Source: Spirometra erinaceieuropaei (lineage: Eukaryota; Platyhelminthes; Cestoda; Diphyllobothriidea; Diphyllobothriidae). Taken from it: a stretch of DNA of 64,000 nucleotides. Where the stretch lies: NCBI GenBank assembly GCA_902702965.1, contig CACRXP010000406.1, positions 535,715-599,714 of the forward strand. Reading direction: 5' to 3'. Both the position numbers and the translations under genes were made by a program. Positions 14,148-25,350 of this stretch are shown one piece after another; the first letter of the stretch is position 1; each line of letters begins with the position of its first letter. Below the pieces are notes generated by a model. That model worked only from the letters and a program-made list of their open reading frames with translations, was not told the DNA's origin and ran no database searches.

Positions 14148-14560
14148 GGGAGGCGTTAACCGATCACGTTACGGAACGCACTCGTCCCGTTATGCCTTAG
14201 GGCTCTTTCTCTCTCTAGCCCCGCCGGCAGCCGAATAGCGGCGGATAATAGAGGCTAAATGACATTGCCGACAAAGACCATAGAGACTGGAATGTCCATG
14301 TCTAAGTCATCAGCCCTACTCAACCCCTGGGTCTCGGTTCAACAACCTGTTGGTTAGAAAGTCAACGTCCTAATTGCTGGGCCAGGGCTCCTTAGCACGT
14401 CGGGTGCGATCAGGAATGCAGAAAGGTAGAGGGGCGCTCATCGAGCGCATTACGCGACTCACTTGTCCTGTTGTACCAACGTGCTTCAATGTGCTAATGT
14501 GCCAGAAATGGCCATTTCAGTCTCCCTTGTCTTTGCCTGCAGTAACATTCCCTCATCGCA
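14148..14560 (-). repeat. SINE copy with tRNA-like head and inverted body
   Basis: The 3' part (GATCACGTTACGGAACGCAC ... GACAAAGACC) and body run to about 14330 in antisense. A tRNA-like head follows at about 14335-14395: on the minus strand it has TGGCCCAGCAATTAGGACG (A-box-like) and GGTTGTTGAACCGAG (B-box-like). A second body segment in the opposite orientation (CCAGAAATGGCCATTTCAGT, then CTCCCTTGTCTTTG) is at 14505-14550. Confidence 0.6.
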
Positions 14561-14577
14561 TGGCTATATTGTGATAG

Positions 14578-15250
14578 GACTACAGTGAGTGACCAATCTC
14601 ATGTTGACCGAAATTCTGAAATATACTTTTGAGTAGTGCAGGTTACCTAGGAACGACTACAATATGGATTACTATGTGGCATTATCCTATAAAATTTCGT
14701 ACTCATTAGATTTAACGATTACAGTAAGGAAAATCATTTATTCCCCTGAACCTTTGAAAAGATACCATGTAGAGTTCGTAAGATGCTGCAATGGATGCGG
14801 ATTATATTCTTCATTTCATAAGAAGCATTGACAAATGGACATGTGCAATGTTGTATGAATGGACATGGCATGGTCCTAAAAATCTCATAACGGAAGACTT
14901 TTTCAAAAGATTAATATACCTTTTCTTCAGATAAAAGAATCAAAGACAACCTAATTCTCTACCAACCAAATAAAAGAAAGCATATTTTATGCATGACTTC
15001 TATAAAATATAGTCGAATTTATAAGACCATCAAAACTCAATGTGAAAAATACATGCTACTTAAGTATCCGCTACTTATCGAGTACGTTTTCTACAGATCA
15101 GAAAAGAAGTGCATTCAAAAGCCGACATTCTGGCGAGTGCTAGACATTATAGGATTATGTCGAATATATTCCATATTGTGACCGTATCTAAGTAATCCTT
15201 CCTAATCAAACACGCAGTTCAGACTTTCGGTCAACATTGCATGAGATCTT
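14578..15250. mobile_element. foldback element copy D (shortened)
   Basis: The left end CTACAGTGAGTGACCAATCT is the best preserved family terminus. The right arm runs from about 15060 (GTACGTTTTCTACAGATCAG, then GACATTCTGGCG and AGGATTATGTCGAAT) to CATTGCATGAGATC at 15245. Part of the left arm is deleted, giving about 670 bp. Confidence 0.65.
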
Positions 15251-16239
15251 TCAATCCCCGTAAATGTTCAAAAGACTCCAAATGGAGGTTTTTTAATTTT
15301 CCAAGCATACCTTTCCTACGCGAATTTCTTCATTTAAATTATGAGCCCTTTTTCAGGCGGCCTGGACGTCACAACAAGAATTTGACGAGGCCTGTTATCT
15401 GGTATCGCTCAAGCAAGTCAGAATTCGCGCCGAGGGAAATCAGGGTATTTATAACAACACGGAGTTTTTTTCAATCGCCTCGGTTGCGTGCATCCCACTT
15501 TCCAACCTTGTCATCAACACGCGCTCTGAAGACAACGAGTTGTGGAGCATCTACGCTGACAATTTGCTCTGCAGTTCTGTCAGACCATACTTGCCTCTGT
15601 ATGCGAAAGTACCCTCTTCCTAACTCTCAGTTTCATCATGCATCTGTTATTTGTGGGATGGCCAATTCGGAGTGGTAGACTCCTCTTATATTTCCCGCAA
15701 CACGGATGCCGTCGCTAGAAATGAAACACCCCAGGTTTTTCCATGTTCATTGGCCACTGACATAAATGCAAACAATTATTTACCTTCCGCGTTACAGTTT
15801 TCTTACCTGTATTCTCTGCTTTGACGAGCTCACTTGCCTGGAAACTGTCTTTCTCTATTCACACTCACTAAATAACTGCCGTCGTGGGATGAGCCGCTGA
15901 GGACTGACTGACTGCGTATTCTTGATGACGTCAACCTACTGTAACGAGGTAATTGTCCAGTCGACCAGGTTTGACAAACTGATTAAAAGACCGGCATTCA
16001 TTGTTTTCGCTTTTACTCACGTGTGGTAGTATTACATAGCCAATATAAAAAATGGAACTGTAATAGGACTGTGAGTCGGTAGGTTTCGCTAATATACTTA
16101 TTTCGTTCAATGTTCGGCCGTTTAAGTGTTAGGCATGTCTGAACCAGTCAGGAATAAGAATGCGCACCGATAAGTAAGGACGGTTTCTCCCAAGGCCGCG
16201 ATCACAAACTGTCTGCGCAGAAACTGATTCCTGATGCAG
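15251..16239. other. unassigned region
   Basis: A 145-codon plus-strand frame at 15241-15678 begins in the foldback terminus and has no recognisable motif; it is probably fortuitous. Nothing else is seen. Confidence 0.4.
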
Positions 16240-16920
16240 TCGGATATTTTGCGTAGGATACGGCTTACAACTTTATCAAAGGCCCACTGTTGAGGTAGAA
16301 TCCAGCAGCTGCGGTATATACTCCACGAAAACGGATACCCAGAAAGATTTATTCTCCGAAATATAGGGGAGCGCACTGCAAAGCCCACCATGGTAACAGC
16401 AGAAAAGAAGGACTTATTCATAAGACTGCCTTTTCAAGGGGACGCAGCAAGTGACTTAGTAAGAAGAAATCTGAAGACAGCGATCGCTGGCGCTTTCCCC
16501 GCTCGAATTTACGCGTATGCTTCACAAGTTCTCCCTCCTATGTTTGGGAGGTAAAGACCGACTCCCGTTGCAGGTCACATCGATGTGTATTGAACTTAAT
16601 CACTTGCTTCTGTGGAACGGGCTACATTGGCCATACAACGAGGCGCCTAGAAAAGAGAACGCGTGAACACATACCAGCCTGGCTAGACAGAGGTGAGACC
16701 CGCTCGGTTTCGAGTTCTATCCTTGCACGGTTAATCGATATGGATCACTGAGTCGATGCCAAAGAAGCCTTCCGGGTTGTCCACCGGACACCAACAAGCT
16801 TCTCTAAAGGCCTACGCCAACGTATCCTAACAACGGCCGAGGCAGTGGCTATACGGCTAGCCAATCCTGTGCTATGCTGTCAGAAGACTCTGACACAGGC
16901 ACTCTGTCTTCCGTGGCCAA
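16240..16920 (+). mobile_element. Penelope-like element fragment, RT tail plus GIY-YIG
   Basis: One frame (about 16307-16552) encodes LHENGYPERFILRNIG, KKDLFIRLPFQGD and LVRRNLKTAIAGAFPA, the connector that follows the reverse transcriptase in PLEs. After a frameshift, another frame from 16581 gives ITCFCGTGYIGHTTRRLEKR, then TREHIPAWL and AEAVAIRL, a GIY-YIG endonuclease. A TGA at 16749 interrupts it. Penelope-like elements use this endonuclease for target-primed insertion. The copy is 5'-truncated and dead. Confidence 0.75.
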
Positions 16921-17539
16921 CGCCCACTTCAAAGTCGCCCCAACCTTCTGATGGCAGTGGTGGGTGCACAACGTACCCGACGTACTCACAACCTACGTCC
17001 CCTCTCTTCCTCGCCCCCTTGACCCAATGACCACGACACGCCGATCACGCCATAGCATGCCTTGTCATGCGAGTGGCGTGGGAACGATGATTGGCGTGGG
17101 AACGATGGATGTTAGTAGTACCTGAATCACTTATAAGCCCTGTAACTTCGCATAACTTTTTAAGATAAGATGTCCGTAAAGTTGGCATGACCAGACACAG
17201 AGGACGATGTTTACAATATAAAACTTTATATTTTGTCAGTAGACTTTGACTAATTAAAATGTTGTAAAGGAGGTAAAAATCCTAATAGCTCGATCGTCTG
17301 CCTTCCAATGTATGTATCTTAGCACGTCGTGAGAGATTCAAATGCGTCCTATTTTCTTGGTGAGAAGTGCTCTGATTTACCATGAGGATGGAATCTTCAG
17401 TATGTGCGCTTTATGCAAACGTGCAAATGTTTTGAGAATGGGCCACAGTATTCGAGATACAAAAGGTTTCGACTCCGCCACTACGATGCACACCCCAACG
17501 CGTTTAACATGGACAGTGGTTTTTGAAATATTCAAGGTA

Positions 17540-18440
17540 GATATTGGTGTGGGATATACAATGAGTTGCAAGTTTAATAAAATGTTGACTGAGATTCTGA
17601 AATGCGTTTTCAATTTGGAAGTATTATTAAAGTGTCGTTGTAAAATTTATTATCATGCAGCATAATCTTATAATGTTTCGGAATTGCCAGGATATCAGTT
17701 TTTAAAAAACGTGCACAAAAATATGTTTCCTTATGTCTATATGGTAGAGAATCACGTTTGTCCACATTTAATAGCCGAAGAAAGGGTATATTTGGGTTTA
17801 AAAATGTTTCGTTTGACCTGAATAATTTTGAGCCTAATCAGCCGTTGCATTGTCATTTCAAAAATTTGGTCCATAAGATGCATGTTTTCGGCGTACGCAA
17901 ACCATATATTTCTTTATTCCTTTAAACATATGCCATGTAGAGTTCATAAAATATTGAAAGTGCATACAACCTATGTTGTGCATTTCAAGAGATGCATTGG
18001 CAAACGGATAGGTACGGTATTGCGTGAACGGACATTATGCAATCTTAAAAAATCTCATAAATATAAACTTTTAAGATCAAAGTATACAATTTCTTTGGAT
18101 ATAAAGTGTGAAGTCAGAGCGATTTTCTGTCAAACAAGTAAAATAAAGCATGTTGTTGCACACGTTTTCTACAAAATATATCAGGGTTTATAAAAACATC
18201 GAAAATCTATGTGAAAAATGTGCACTACACAAGTAGCCACTTTTTACGGATGTTGATTTCTACAGGTCTAAAAGAAATGCATTCAAAGGCCGATATTCTA
18301 AAAATTCCAAAACACTATAGGATTATGCCGCATGATAATCAATATTATAACCCTACCTAGGTAGTCCTTCCTAAACGAAAACCATTCCAGAAATTCCGCC
18401 ATCATTTCTTTAGATCGGTCACGCGCTGTGTGTGTGGTGA
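17540..18440. mobile_element. foldback element copy E
   Basis: The left arm holds AAATGTTGACTGAGATTCTG, AAATGCGTTTTCAATTTGG and CATGCAGCATAATCTTATAA. The complementary right arm at 18270-18440 holds CACTATAGGATTATGCCGC, TAGTCCTTCCTAAACG and ends TAGATCGGTCACGCGC. Both arms carry many substitutions. Confidence 0.65.
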
Positions 18441-19249
18441 CTTATTCGGACAAAAAATCCTAGTGTTATCTGTAGAGTGGCGACATTGGTAGACAAATTG
18501 GACTTAAGGCAGCGGACGTCCGTACTTACCGTCTCGTTCGATTCCATATCTGAGAAATAAAATTTTTCCCAATAGTTGACGATCCCTAGGGTTTCCGTCG
18601 GTTGACATAATGGGCACTTGACTTGATATGATGGTCAATAAGACATTTTCGAGAACGTCATCGTTAAAGGCAGTCATTAAAGAAACTGACACTTACTTGT
18701 TCTATTTCGAGTGCGATCAAAACAATGATCGTTATGGACTTCCCTGTTGAAAATCCGTATCGGCAATTCTTGTCTAAAACGATATCTGCACCTTTCAATG
18801 GGGACGTGTAAATGCGGCGAGTTTGTGATAGCTTACTCTGTCTACTGTATGGCAGACCTTCGTTTGGTATTTTTCACGCCAAATGAAACAGAATTCTAGA
18901 AAGAAGAACGTTTTGATGAACAGAGGACCACAGATACACACTGATTGGATGCTGAATGGCGATCGAAAAGATTACAAGGTGGCGCGCTCCAAGGTCCCTT
19001 CAGTTGAAATCGATTAGCGTCCTTTTCTGGTTTGCAACTTAAAAGTGAGTCGTATGCATTTTACTCTGCTCTGATCAAGATTACAACCAAGCACGCTCGA
19101 GGGCTTGGGGGATTGCTTAAGCCATTATCATGGTTGCATTTAAGTCATTAACGGGCCTGTTTATAATGGACAATACGACAGTTCACATGGTTCTGCCTTT
19201 AAGGACGAAAAGTGACACGGAGCGGTGATTTATTCTTTCTGCCGGCAAT

Positions 19250-19307
19250 GATTGTCAAGGACTTCATTCGCCTGACGTTTCGGATTCTCTGTTGAATCCA
19301 TCATCAG
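19250..19307 (-). ncRNA. hammerhead-ribozyme-like core, orphan copy
   Basis: On the minus strand CTGATGA (19307-19301) is followed by GGATTC-AACAGA-GAATCC and GAAAC. The position corresponding to GTC is GAC, so this copy may be inactive. No GIY-YIG frame is attached. Confidence 0.4.
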
Positions 19308-19439
19308 AGACAGTGGCAGACTCATCCCCCCTTCTGGAGATCTCACTTAGTCGAATGTATGATAGAACAATTCGTAGGAGTGCATTTCATAAGCAAAAGA
19401 AGGACACAGCAATATACACATTTCGGCAGTTTTGTACCG

Positions 19440-19700
19440 TTATATATATATATATATTTATTAACATCAGGTAGTACAAACAAGGACAAGGAGACCGGAA
19501 TGGCCATTTCTGGCATATTAACTGTCATCAGCCAGTCATATCCAACCCCAACTAAGGCCCATATGAGGTTCGAACCTAGAATATTCGGTCATTGAGCTTG
19601 ACACTCTACCACTGATCCACGAGCCCGTTGTGCTGACGGTTGTGATCGGCTAATAAGCCAGAAATGGCCATTCCGGTCTTTGTCGATACCACCTGATTCA
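19440..19700 (-). repeat. inverted SINE bodies around a tRNA-like head
   Basis: After a (TA)n run, an antisense body (GGAGACCGGAATGGCCATTT) covers 19480-19540. A tRNA-like head occupies 19560-19628: on the minus strand GTGGATCAGTGGTAGAGTG (A box) and AGGTTCGAACCTC (B box). The body then returns in sense orientation (GATCGGCTAATAAGCCAGAA) at 19645-19690. This is a head-to-head arrangement of two partial SINEs sharing one head. Confidence 0.65.
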
Positions 19701-20639
19701 CATCTATTACTAGTCGCAGTGCGACTGGGAATTGGTTATCGCGTCGTAGCCGCGGGAACCGGGCTGCCAAACCACAAGTCAGAAAGCAGAGATTAGGCAG
19801 GACAGGCTTGTCTGGCACCAAAGAACGTAAAGGAAGCATACCTGACAGTTTTCGATAACTCTGGCAGTTAAGGCGTAAGTGTTAGTACCCGCCGAGTAGG
19901 TTCTTGCTCCCCTCCCCTCTCCCTTCGTGTGTGCGACATTCCTCTGTCTGAGTTGTGTGTAGGAGCTCTATCTATCGGAATTTCGGCCTAAATTCTATAA
20001 CGCGTTTTCAAATAGGACGGATTACCTGAGCGAAACTATTATATTGGTCATCATGCAACATGCCGCAACCACGCAAACCATTAACATATCAAGTATAAAA
20101 TGCGTCCGCAACAAATCACTCTCATGTCGGTAAGTTCAACGAAAGCTATGCTCTTCCTAATTTTCAAAAGAACTTCATACCTAATAACAGCGAGGTGCGT
20201 TGATCGACCAGAAGGGTCGCACCCATTACGCGCACAGTCGCTGTGTGCGGAGATCTTCGAACCTGACGACTGGCATTAAAGCTGACCTACATACGTGCAC
20301 GGTTTTGTCTGGTGACCTTCTTGCTTGCCTCAAGCGTTGACCCAGACGTCCCAAGTTGCTGTCACTTCTCTTGAAGATGCGGTAGTACTGCTCAAATTCG
20401 AACTGTGCGATGTCAGTCTGATGTGACCGCGGAGCCGGCTGGTTTTGCAGGCTGTTTACCCTGTAAATTAACTGGATGGCACCAGGTGAAAAGAGAACCA
20501 CTTCTTTTGGCATACAATTCCCGAATAATTTCGGACACTGTCTGCCGCTGCAAATGCTTTGGACTTTTTCAGTCTTCAAGCTGCGTACTTTCCGTCTAAC
20601 GAAAATCATGCATTCTCCAATGTCATGAAGATTCATAAA

Positions 20640-21290
20640 AATTTTAATGGCTGTCAACGGGGTTTTACAGAAGCTCGAGAAGCTGATCATCCGTTCGTAC
20701 CAACCTGTTGGTCACAACCGCAGTTGTGTCAGAACCCTCTTCCAGTGTCTTCAAGCACAGTGTAGTGACGACACTGGGGGGAAGGAGGAGATGAAGTACT
20801 TACATGCCCTATTAAAAGGTAGCGGTTATCCGAAGTCTTTCATGAGCAAATGCGTCAGGAGGCCTCGTGAGCAGCCGAGAGGGAAAAGGCCGAGATTCTG
20901 GCCAGCGACGTTTTCAGCCGATGGCAGGAATCCCAAAGCCTTTTGGGATTAATCTGACGCACAAACTAGAATACATTAAACCGGACAGTGAATAATGAGG
21001 CCCGAAGACCCCCTACTAGTAATAAGACAATGAGCAGTGGTCTACAGCATACAATGCCAAGGTTGTGATGCGGGATATGCTGGTGAAACGGACAAACGAC
21101 TTGGCACAAGATTGCATGAAAACCAGCTTGCAATCAGCCATAAAAATAAGCTATCTCTGGTATATGGCCACCTACAATGGCAGGACTACAGTTTCGTCTT
21201 TGAGAAAGCAAGGGTGATTGGCTGAGCCAATGAGAAGATGGTCAGACAGCTAATCGGACTTTAGTCCTCGACTGGCACCCTAAACCGGGC
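20640..21290 (+). mobile_element. Penelope-like element fragment 2
   Basis: The first part (20647-20945) encodes LHALLKGSGYPKSFMSKCVR after a conserved Cys-Arg block, as in the RT/endonuclease connector. After a gap the frame at 21037 reads VVYSIQCQGCDAGYAGETDK with the GIY-YIG spacing, then RLGTRLHENQ. A TGA at 21226-21228 and lesions between the two parts show that it is a pseudogene. It is more decayed than the copies at 24 and 34 kb. Confidence 0.7.
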
Positions 21291-21659
21291 CATAGACCTG
21301 CTTTCCGCCCACCAGGCGCTGTGCACAACGCTTGAGTCGGTTTGGAAAACGTCGGGGCGATGGTCGTGCAATGTCATCCGCAAACGACAGCTGACGGTCA
21401 CGTAAAATAGGACAAAGGGCGGCCGAAGGTCATTTGACCAGCGTGGAACATTGCCAAAATCAAATCACACGATCCGCAACGACTGATCGGTCCGAGGGTG
21501 ACAAGATTCAGGCCAAGAAATAGCACGCTGACTTGGAAGCAGCCTCAACGGTTGTAAAGGGAACAGCAACCACATTACTCTGATGATTAAGAAGAGGAAT
21601 TTCCAAAACATCAGCGCAAATTCAATTTACTTCATAAACTCATCTCCTTTCTTCTTCCT

Positions 21660-21745
21660 CTTTTTCGGCAAATAAAGGATACGGTGTATATATGCATATA
21701 TGTCATCGCTATCATAGCTATCATCGCTATCATTCTATCATAGCT
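21660..21745. repeat. AT-rich and ATCGCTATC minisatellite
   Basis: TATATATGCATATATG is followed by about four degenerate units of TCATCGCTATCATAGCTA. Low-complexity, no coding signal. Confidence 0.8.
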
Positions 21746-22199
21746 TGGCCGACTTCGGCCTGGTAGGTGGTTGCCTGTTCGTGACCCCTATCGCCCATAC
21801 GAAGCTTTTTTGCTCCAGGAAGCCAATGGATCGGTGTGAGCTCATTCCTGAGTGAATAAATACCCGATCTGTAGCGACAGAGAATGGCAGGTGGCGAGGC
21901 GCTGATGAACTTCGGTTCGATGAAGTGCTTATGACCCATCTGGTAGACCCCAGTGGTGGACCAGCTGCGCCAGGTGCGTCTGTGCGCATGTTTGTGTTTC
22001 CGGTACCAGCTGGTGGTCAAGGATATGATTGGCTGAATGAAGGCAGAATAAGCCCGAAACAGTGCTGTATCAATCTACCCCCAGACTCTGTCGTCTCCCC
22101 TCTGCATATTTGCAGATTCGTATGTGCCGAGTGGGACGTAAACAAATACAAGGAACTCCTGGATGGCCAGTTCTTGCTTATTCGCCATCGTCACTGGTT

Positions 22200-22268
22200 T
22201 GGGGATACCTAGTGATCAAACCTGCTCTCCTTTTGTTGTTAGTCCAACGTTCTAACCAGTGAGTCAGA
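22200..22268 (-). repeat. tRNA-like SINE head fragment
   Basis: Read on the minus strand it gives CTCACTGGTTAGAACGTTGG (A box and anticodon arm) and AGCAGGTTTGATCACTAGG (B box), as in tRNA-derived SINE heads. It has no 3' acceptor and diverges from a functional tRNA, so it is not called a tRNA gene. Confidence 0.45.
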
Positions 22269-22900
22269 GGTTTCGTTGTCTTGTCGACATATACCAAAGC
22301 AGTTCTGTGAACGCTTTATGCCTTTCAGTGCATGCTGAATTTTTTGAGGAGACTCAGCTGATTGATTCTGGAACACTTGCGCGGACGGAACTCTGTTTAC
22401 GCGTTTAATAATAGGATGTTCCCCCATCAGGGCGTGACATTTTCTGAACATCTTGTCAAGGTCTCCGTTAACTCTATTCATTCATACAATGTGCTGACTG
22501 GAAACAGATGCACCTGAAGCATGGTAAACTACGCTTTTGAAATATATATGCCACCGGAATGCAAAAATGTTGTTTACGCAGGCGCATACTTCTCGGTAAT
22601 GAGCGGGTGCCGTTAAAGAGCGCAAAACAGAGAAAGTAGCAACTGCAGTTACTGGACCGCAGAGCCCCAGACGACATCGGATCTTGTCGGTGGAGCTTAC
22701 ATACAGACTACTGATTTATAACTTATTATGTCGGCTACCGTATTCGGTTAGTAAAGGGCATTTTAAGTTCTCCAATGAAATAAGGAAAGAGGAAAAATGT
22801 TTGGCTGGTGATGTTAAAGACATTTGTTTTTCAATCGAGAGATATTCTGAAAACATCGCGTCTACACCCAGTGATCTTTAAAAAGAGAAAAAGTCTCAAG

Positions 22901-22930
22901 TCATCATCATCATCATCATCACCATCATTA
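22901..22930. repeat. (TCA)n microsatellite
   Basis: TCATCATCATCATCATCACC-type run of about nine triplets. Confidence 0.9.
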
Positions 22931-24240
22931 CTCGATTCTTTACGAAATCCAAATCAAAAAGCTCGTCGGCAGTTCGCTCTGATATTCTTTCTAAAACGCC
23001 AATCCGGCAAATGGCATTTTAACAAGCAACTGAAAGCACAACTAACGGGATAAAAATGACCAGTCTTTCGATTGACCAAGAACACATTCATCCTAGAACG
23101 TTATTCTGGAGCGTCATATGCTCGTTCCCTGACAAACACGTTCAGTGAATATTTTATTTTGAAGGTTTTGAGAGGCACAAGCAACTGATTCGAGGAAACC
23201 GATGGGCTCACCGGGCATAAACGACAGAAAGTTTGCTTTTGAGCAGCCTAATAAGAACGTTGAATGTCGCAATTTGTTCGCTGATATTTCAAGGACACTC
23301 TGCATCTCAGCGAACTAAGGCAGAGCCAAAGACTGCATAGAGGGTATATTGAAGAAAGCCGCCTTGATACACTTTAAATGGTGTGCGTACTATTAAATCT
23401 GTTAATTTTATCCGAAATTAATAATCGTTGGCCGGTCGCTCAAAAAAATTTCAATCGAAGAAACGCATAGAATTCTCGAAACGGGCTTTTCAAAAATGAT
23501 TACACATTACGCGCTTAACCAAATGCCGTGACTAACGTGGCACTAAATCTCGAGGGATATGTACTGAAAAATGTATGTAAGGAATTTTTCTAAATTTAAC
23601 TGCGTCTATGCGGTCTTAGTTACGTGGGTATTTTCATGGGCAGACTTTATGTGCACCTAAAAGCTGACTTAAGTCATTCGAAGCGAACATTCGCTAACTC
23701 GAAATTTTTGTTTTTTCTTGAGATCACTATTGCAAACCAGTACAGCAGCACTTCAATTATTTATTTTGATTTCGTTTGATCGAAGGCCATTCATTATTAA
23801 TTTGGTGCTTTATCGGGCGCAACTGGACAGGCTTTCGATTGATTGGCGGCTTTTTCGGCAATTTAACCGTATTTTATTAGGTAGGTATTCTACTGTAGGA
23901 TTATTGAAAGCCCTGTCAGAAAGGCTCATTTATTTTTGCCAGAAATGCCCCTAGTTCTGAAACACGGGTGATTCCACCATACGGTCCCTAGTACAGAAAA
24001 AGGAAGTTAGTCGTGGTAGAATTTTATGTAAGCTCTTTCGCGATCTTTGAACTTTCAAAGCCGATCATATACCTCAGGTAAGAAGACTCCGAGCACCTCT
24101 GCGCCACAGCGAATTACGGTTTGCTGGTCCCGAGATTTTATTGCAGGCTTCACTCGCAAATTGCATTCCCTTTCCGTTGTCGAAGGTGGAGCAAAATATT
24201 GTGCTTGAGATGTATATGTCTTGAAGAAGACGAAGGCGCG

Positions 24241-24964
24241 ATCACTGGGACGGGAGATTTATCGGCCTTAGCTTTCGAACTCAAACTGGAGTTCATCATC
24301 AGAGAATGCTAGAGTGCAGCAACGTGTAAACATTTATATCGTATTGCCATGCTCAGGAGGGAGGGGACTACGTCTGTGGATAGGTCCGGTTTTTGCTGCC
24401 TGACCCCCAATGGTCCCCGGCGTGGTGACGGCGCTTGTACTTTGCAGTGATGTGAGCTGCGCCACCTGGCTGCGTGGGCGGAGGCAAATCAATGTGTCCA
24501 CTGATAGAGTTGGTGGCCAACACCCACTCATCCAACAGTTCTCGCCCCGTCTTGTTGTTGGCTCGCGCCAATATCCGCGTGTTGGCGAAGTCGAACTCAT
24601 GACCTTCCCCCAGCGTATGAGTGGCGACTTGAGATAGTGGGTCACCTCTCCGAACGGTCCGTTTGTGCTCAAGTATTCGTGAGTTGAGACGTCGTCCTGG
24701 TTGGCCTGTGTAGTGGCAAGGACAGTTATGGCACGGGATTTGATAGACTACGCCCGACTGCTCACCTGCCTCCAGCCGATCCTTCATCTTCATGATCCTG
24801 CTACGCATGGTAGCCGCCGGATGAGGAGCGATGCCCACGCCTAACTCTGACACAATGCGTTCTGTGGCCTCGGACACATTCTTTACGTACGGCAGGGAGT
24901 GCCAAATTGTTTGTCTATATTGAAAAATGGGCACCCATGTTGACAAACCTCTAATTGCTGACAC
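24241..24964 (-). mobile_element. Penelope-like element 3' part with intact GIY-YIG frame
   Basis: A 198-codon frame (24964-24368) reads LPYVKNVSEATERIVSELGV, then SGVVYQIPCHNCPCHYTGQP, RRLNSRILEHKRTVRRGDPL and NNKTGRELLDEWV. These hold the Tyr, Tyr-x-Gly, Arg and Glu positions of GIY-YIG nucleases, with YTGQP in place of the usual YxGQT. The upstream RT is missing. On the same strand, 60-130 bp after the frame, lies a hammerhead-ribozyme-like core (24302-24249). It looks like a 5'-truncated insertion. Confidence 0.8.
24249..24302 (-). ncRNA. hammerhead-ribozyme-like core, PLE 3' end
   Basis: On the minus strand CTGATGA is followed by GAACTC-CAGTTT-GAGTTC (a perfect 6-bp helix II), GAAA, and GTC about 20 bases on. 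Helix II has a different sequence from the 34.6-kb copy but the pairing is preserved. Confidence 0.5.
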
Positions 24965-25099
24965 TACGAAGTCACAGAGCCCAGACGCTGGAAAAATGTT
25001 GAAACGCCTTACAGAGAGCTTAACTTTAAAGGATATTTGTCAAATACTCGACGTGTGGTGTTCGAACGATTGCCAAAACATATGGACTTCCTTAATTTC

Positions 25100-25350
25100 A
25101 TAGGTTCAGACTTCCACTGCGTTCAGCAGCTTGCTTGGCCGATGCATTAAAGTGCCTAATTTCCAAATGGCTATTTTGCCAGGCCTGACCATTTGCGAAG
25201 AACTCCGAAACAAATGTTCCGGATTCAATGCAGGTACTAGACCAGCTAAAAGAACTCAAAGTCGCCTCTGACCAGAGGACTGTGTTATTTAGCATGATTC
25301 CTATATTCACATCTAGTTGTTGGACCCCAAATTGGGACGATAAATCGCCA
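25100..25350 (+). pseudogene. probable Penelope-like RT remnant
   Basis: One frame around 25236-25310 encodes QVLDQLKELKVASDQRTVLF followed by SMIPIFTS. This resembles the PLE reverse transcriptase stretch that ends in MVSFDVVSLFTSIP. The expected catalytic Asp is not preserved and flanking sequence is not recognisable. The call is tentative. Confidence 0.3.

Larger units (their letters stand above)
21291..24240. other. unassigned repeat-like region
   Basis: Contains the minisatellite, a tRNA-like SINE head (22200-22268) and a (TCA)n run. Overlapping frames at 21730-22212 on both strands suggest a GC-richer repeat unit, but no family was identified. Confidence 0.4.

Noticed and set aside
16122..16421. 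99-codon minus-strand frame
   Set aside because: It is the shadow of the plus-strand Penelope connector (LHENGYPERFIL).
20226..20690. 154-codon minus-strand frame as a gene
   Set aside because: It overlaps, in antisense, the start of the plus-strand Penelope fragment, and its sequence has no recognisable motif.
21730..22212. Overlapping frames on both strands as genes
   Set aside because: Open frames in several phases with no motif point to a GC-richer repeat rather than coding sequence.
22200..22268. Functional tRNA gene
   Set aside because: Only A-box and B-box-like parts are present, without acceptor-stem pairing. The same head occurs within SINE copies.
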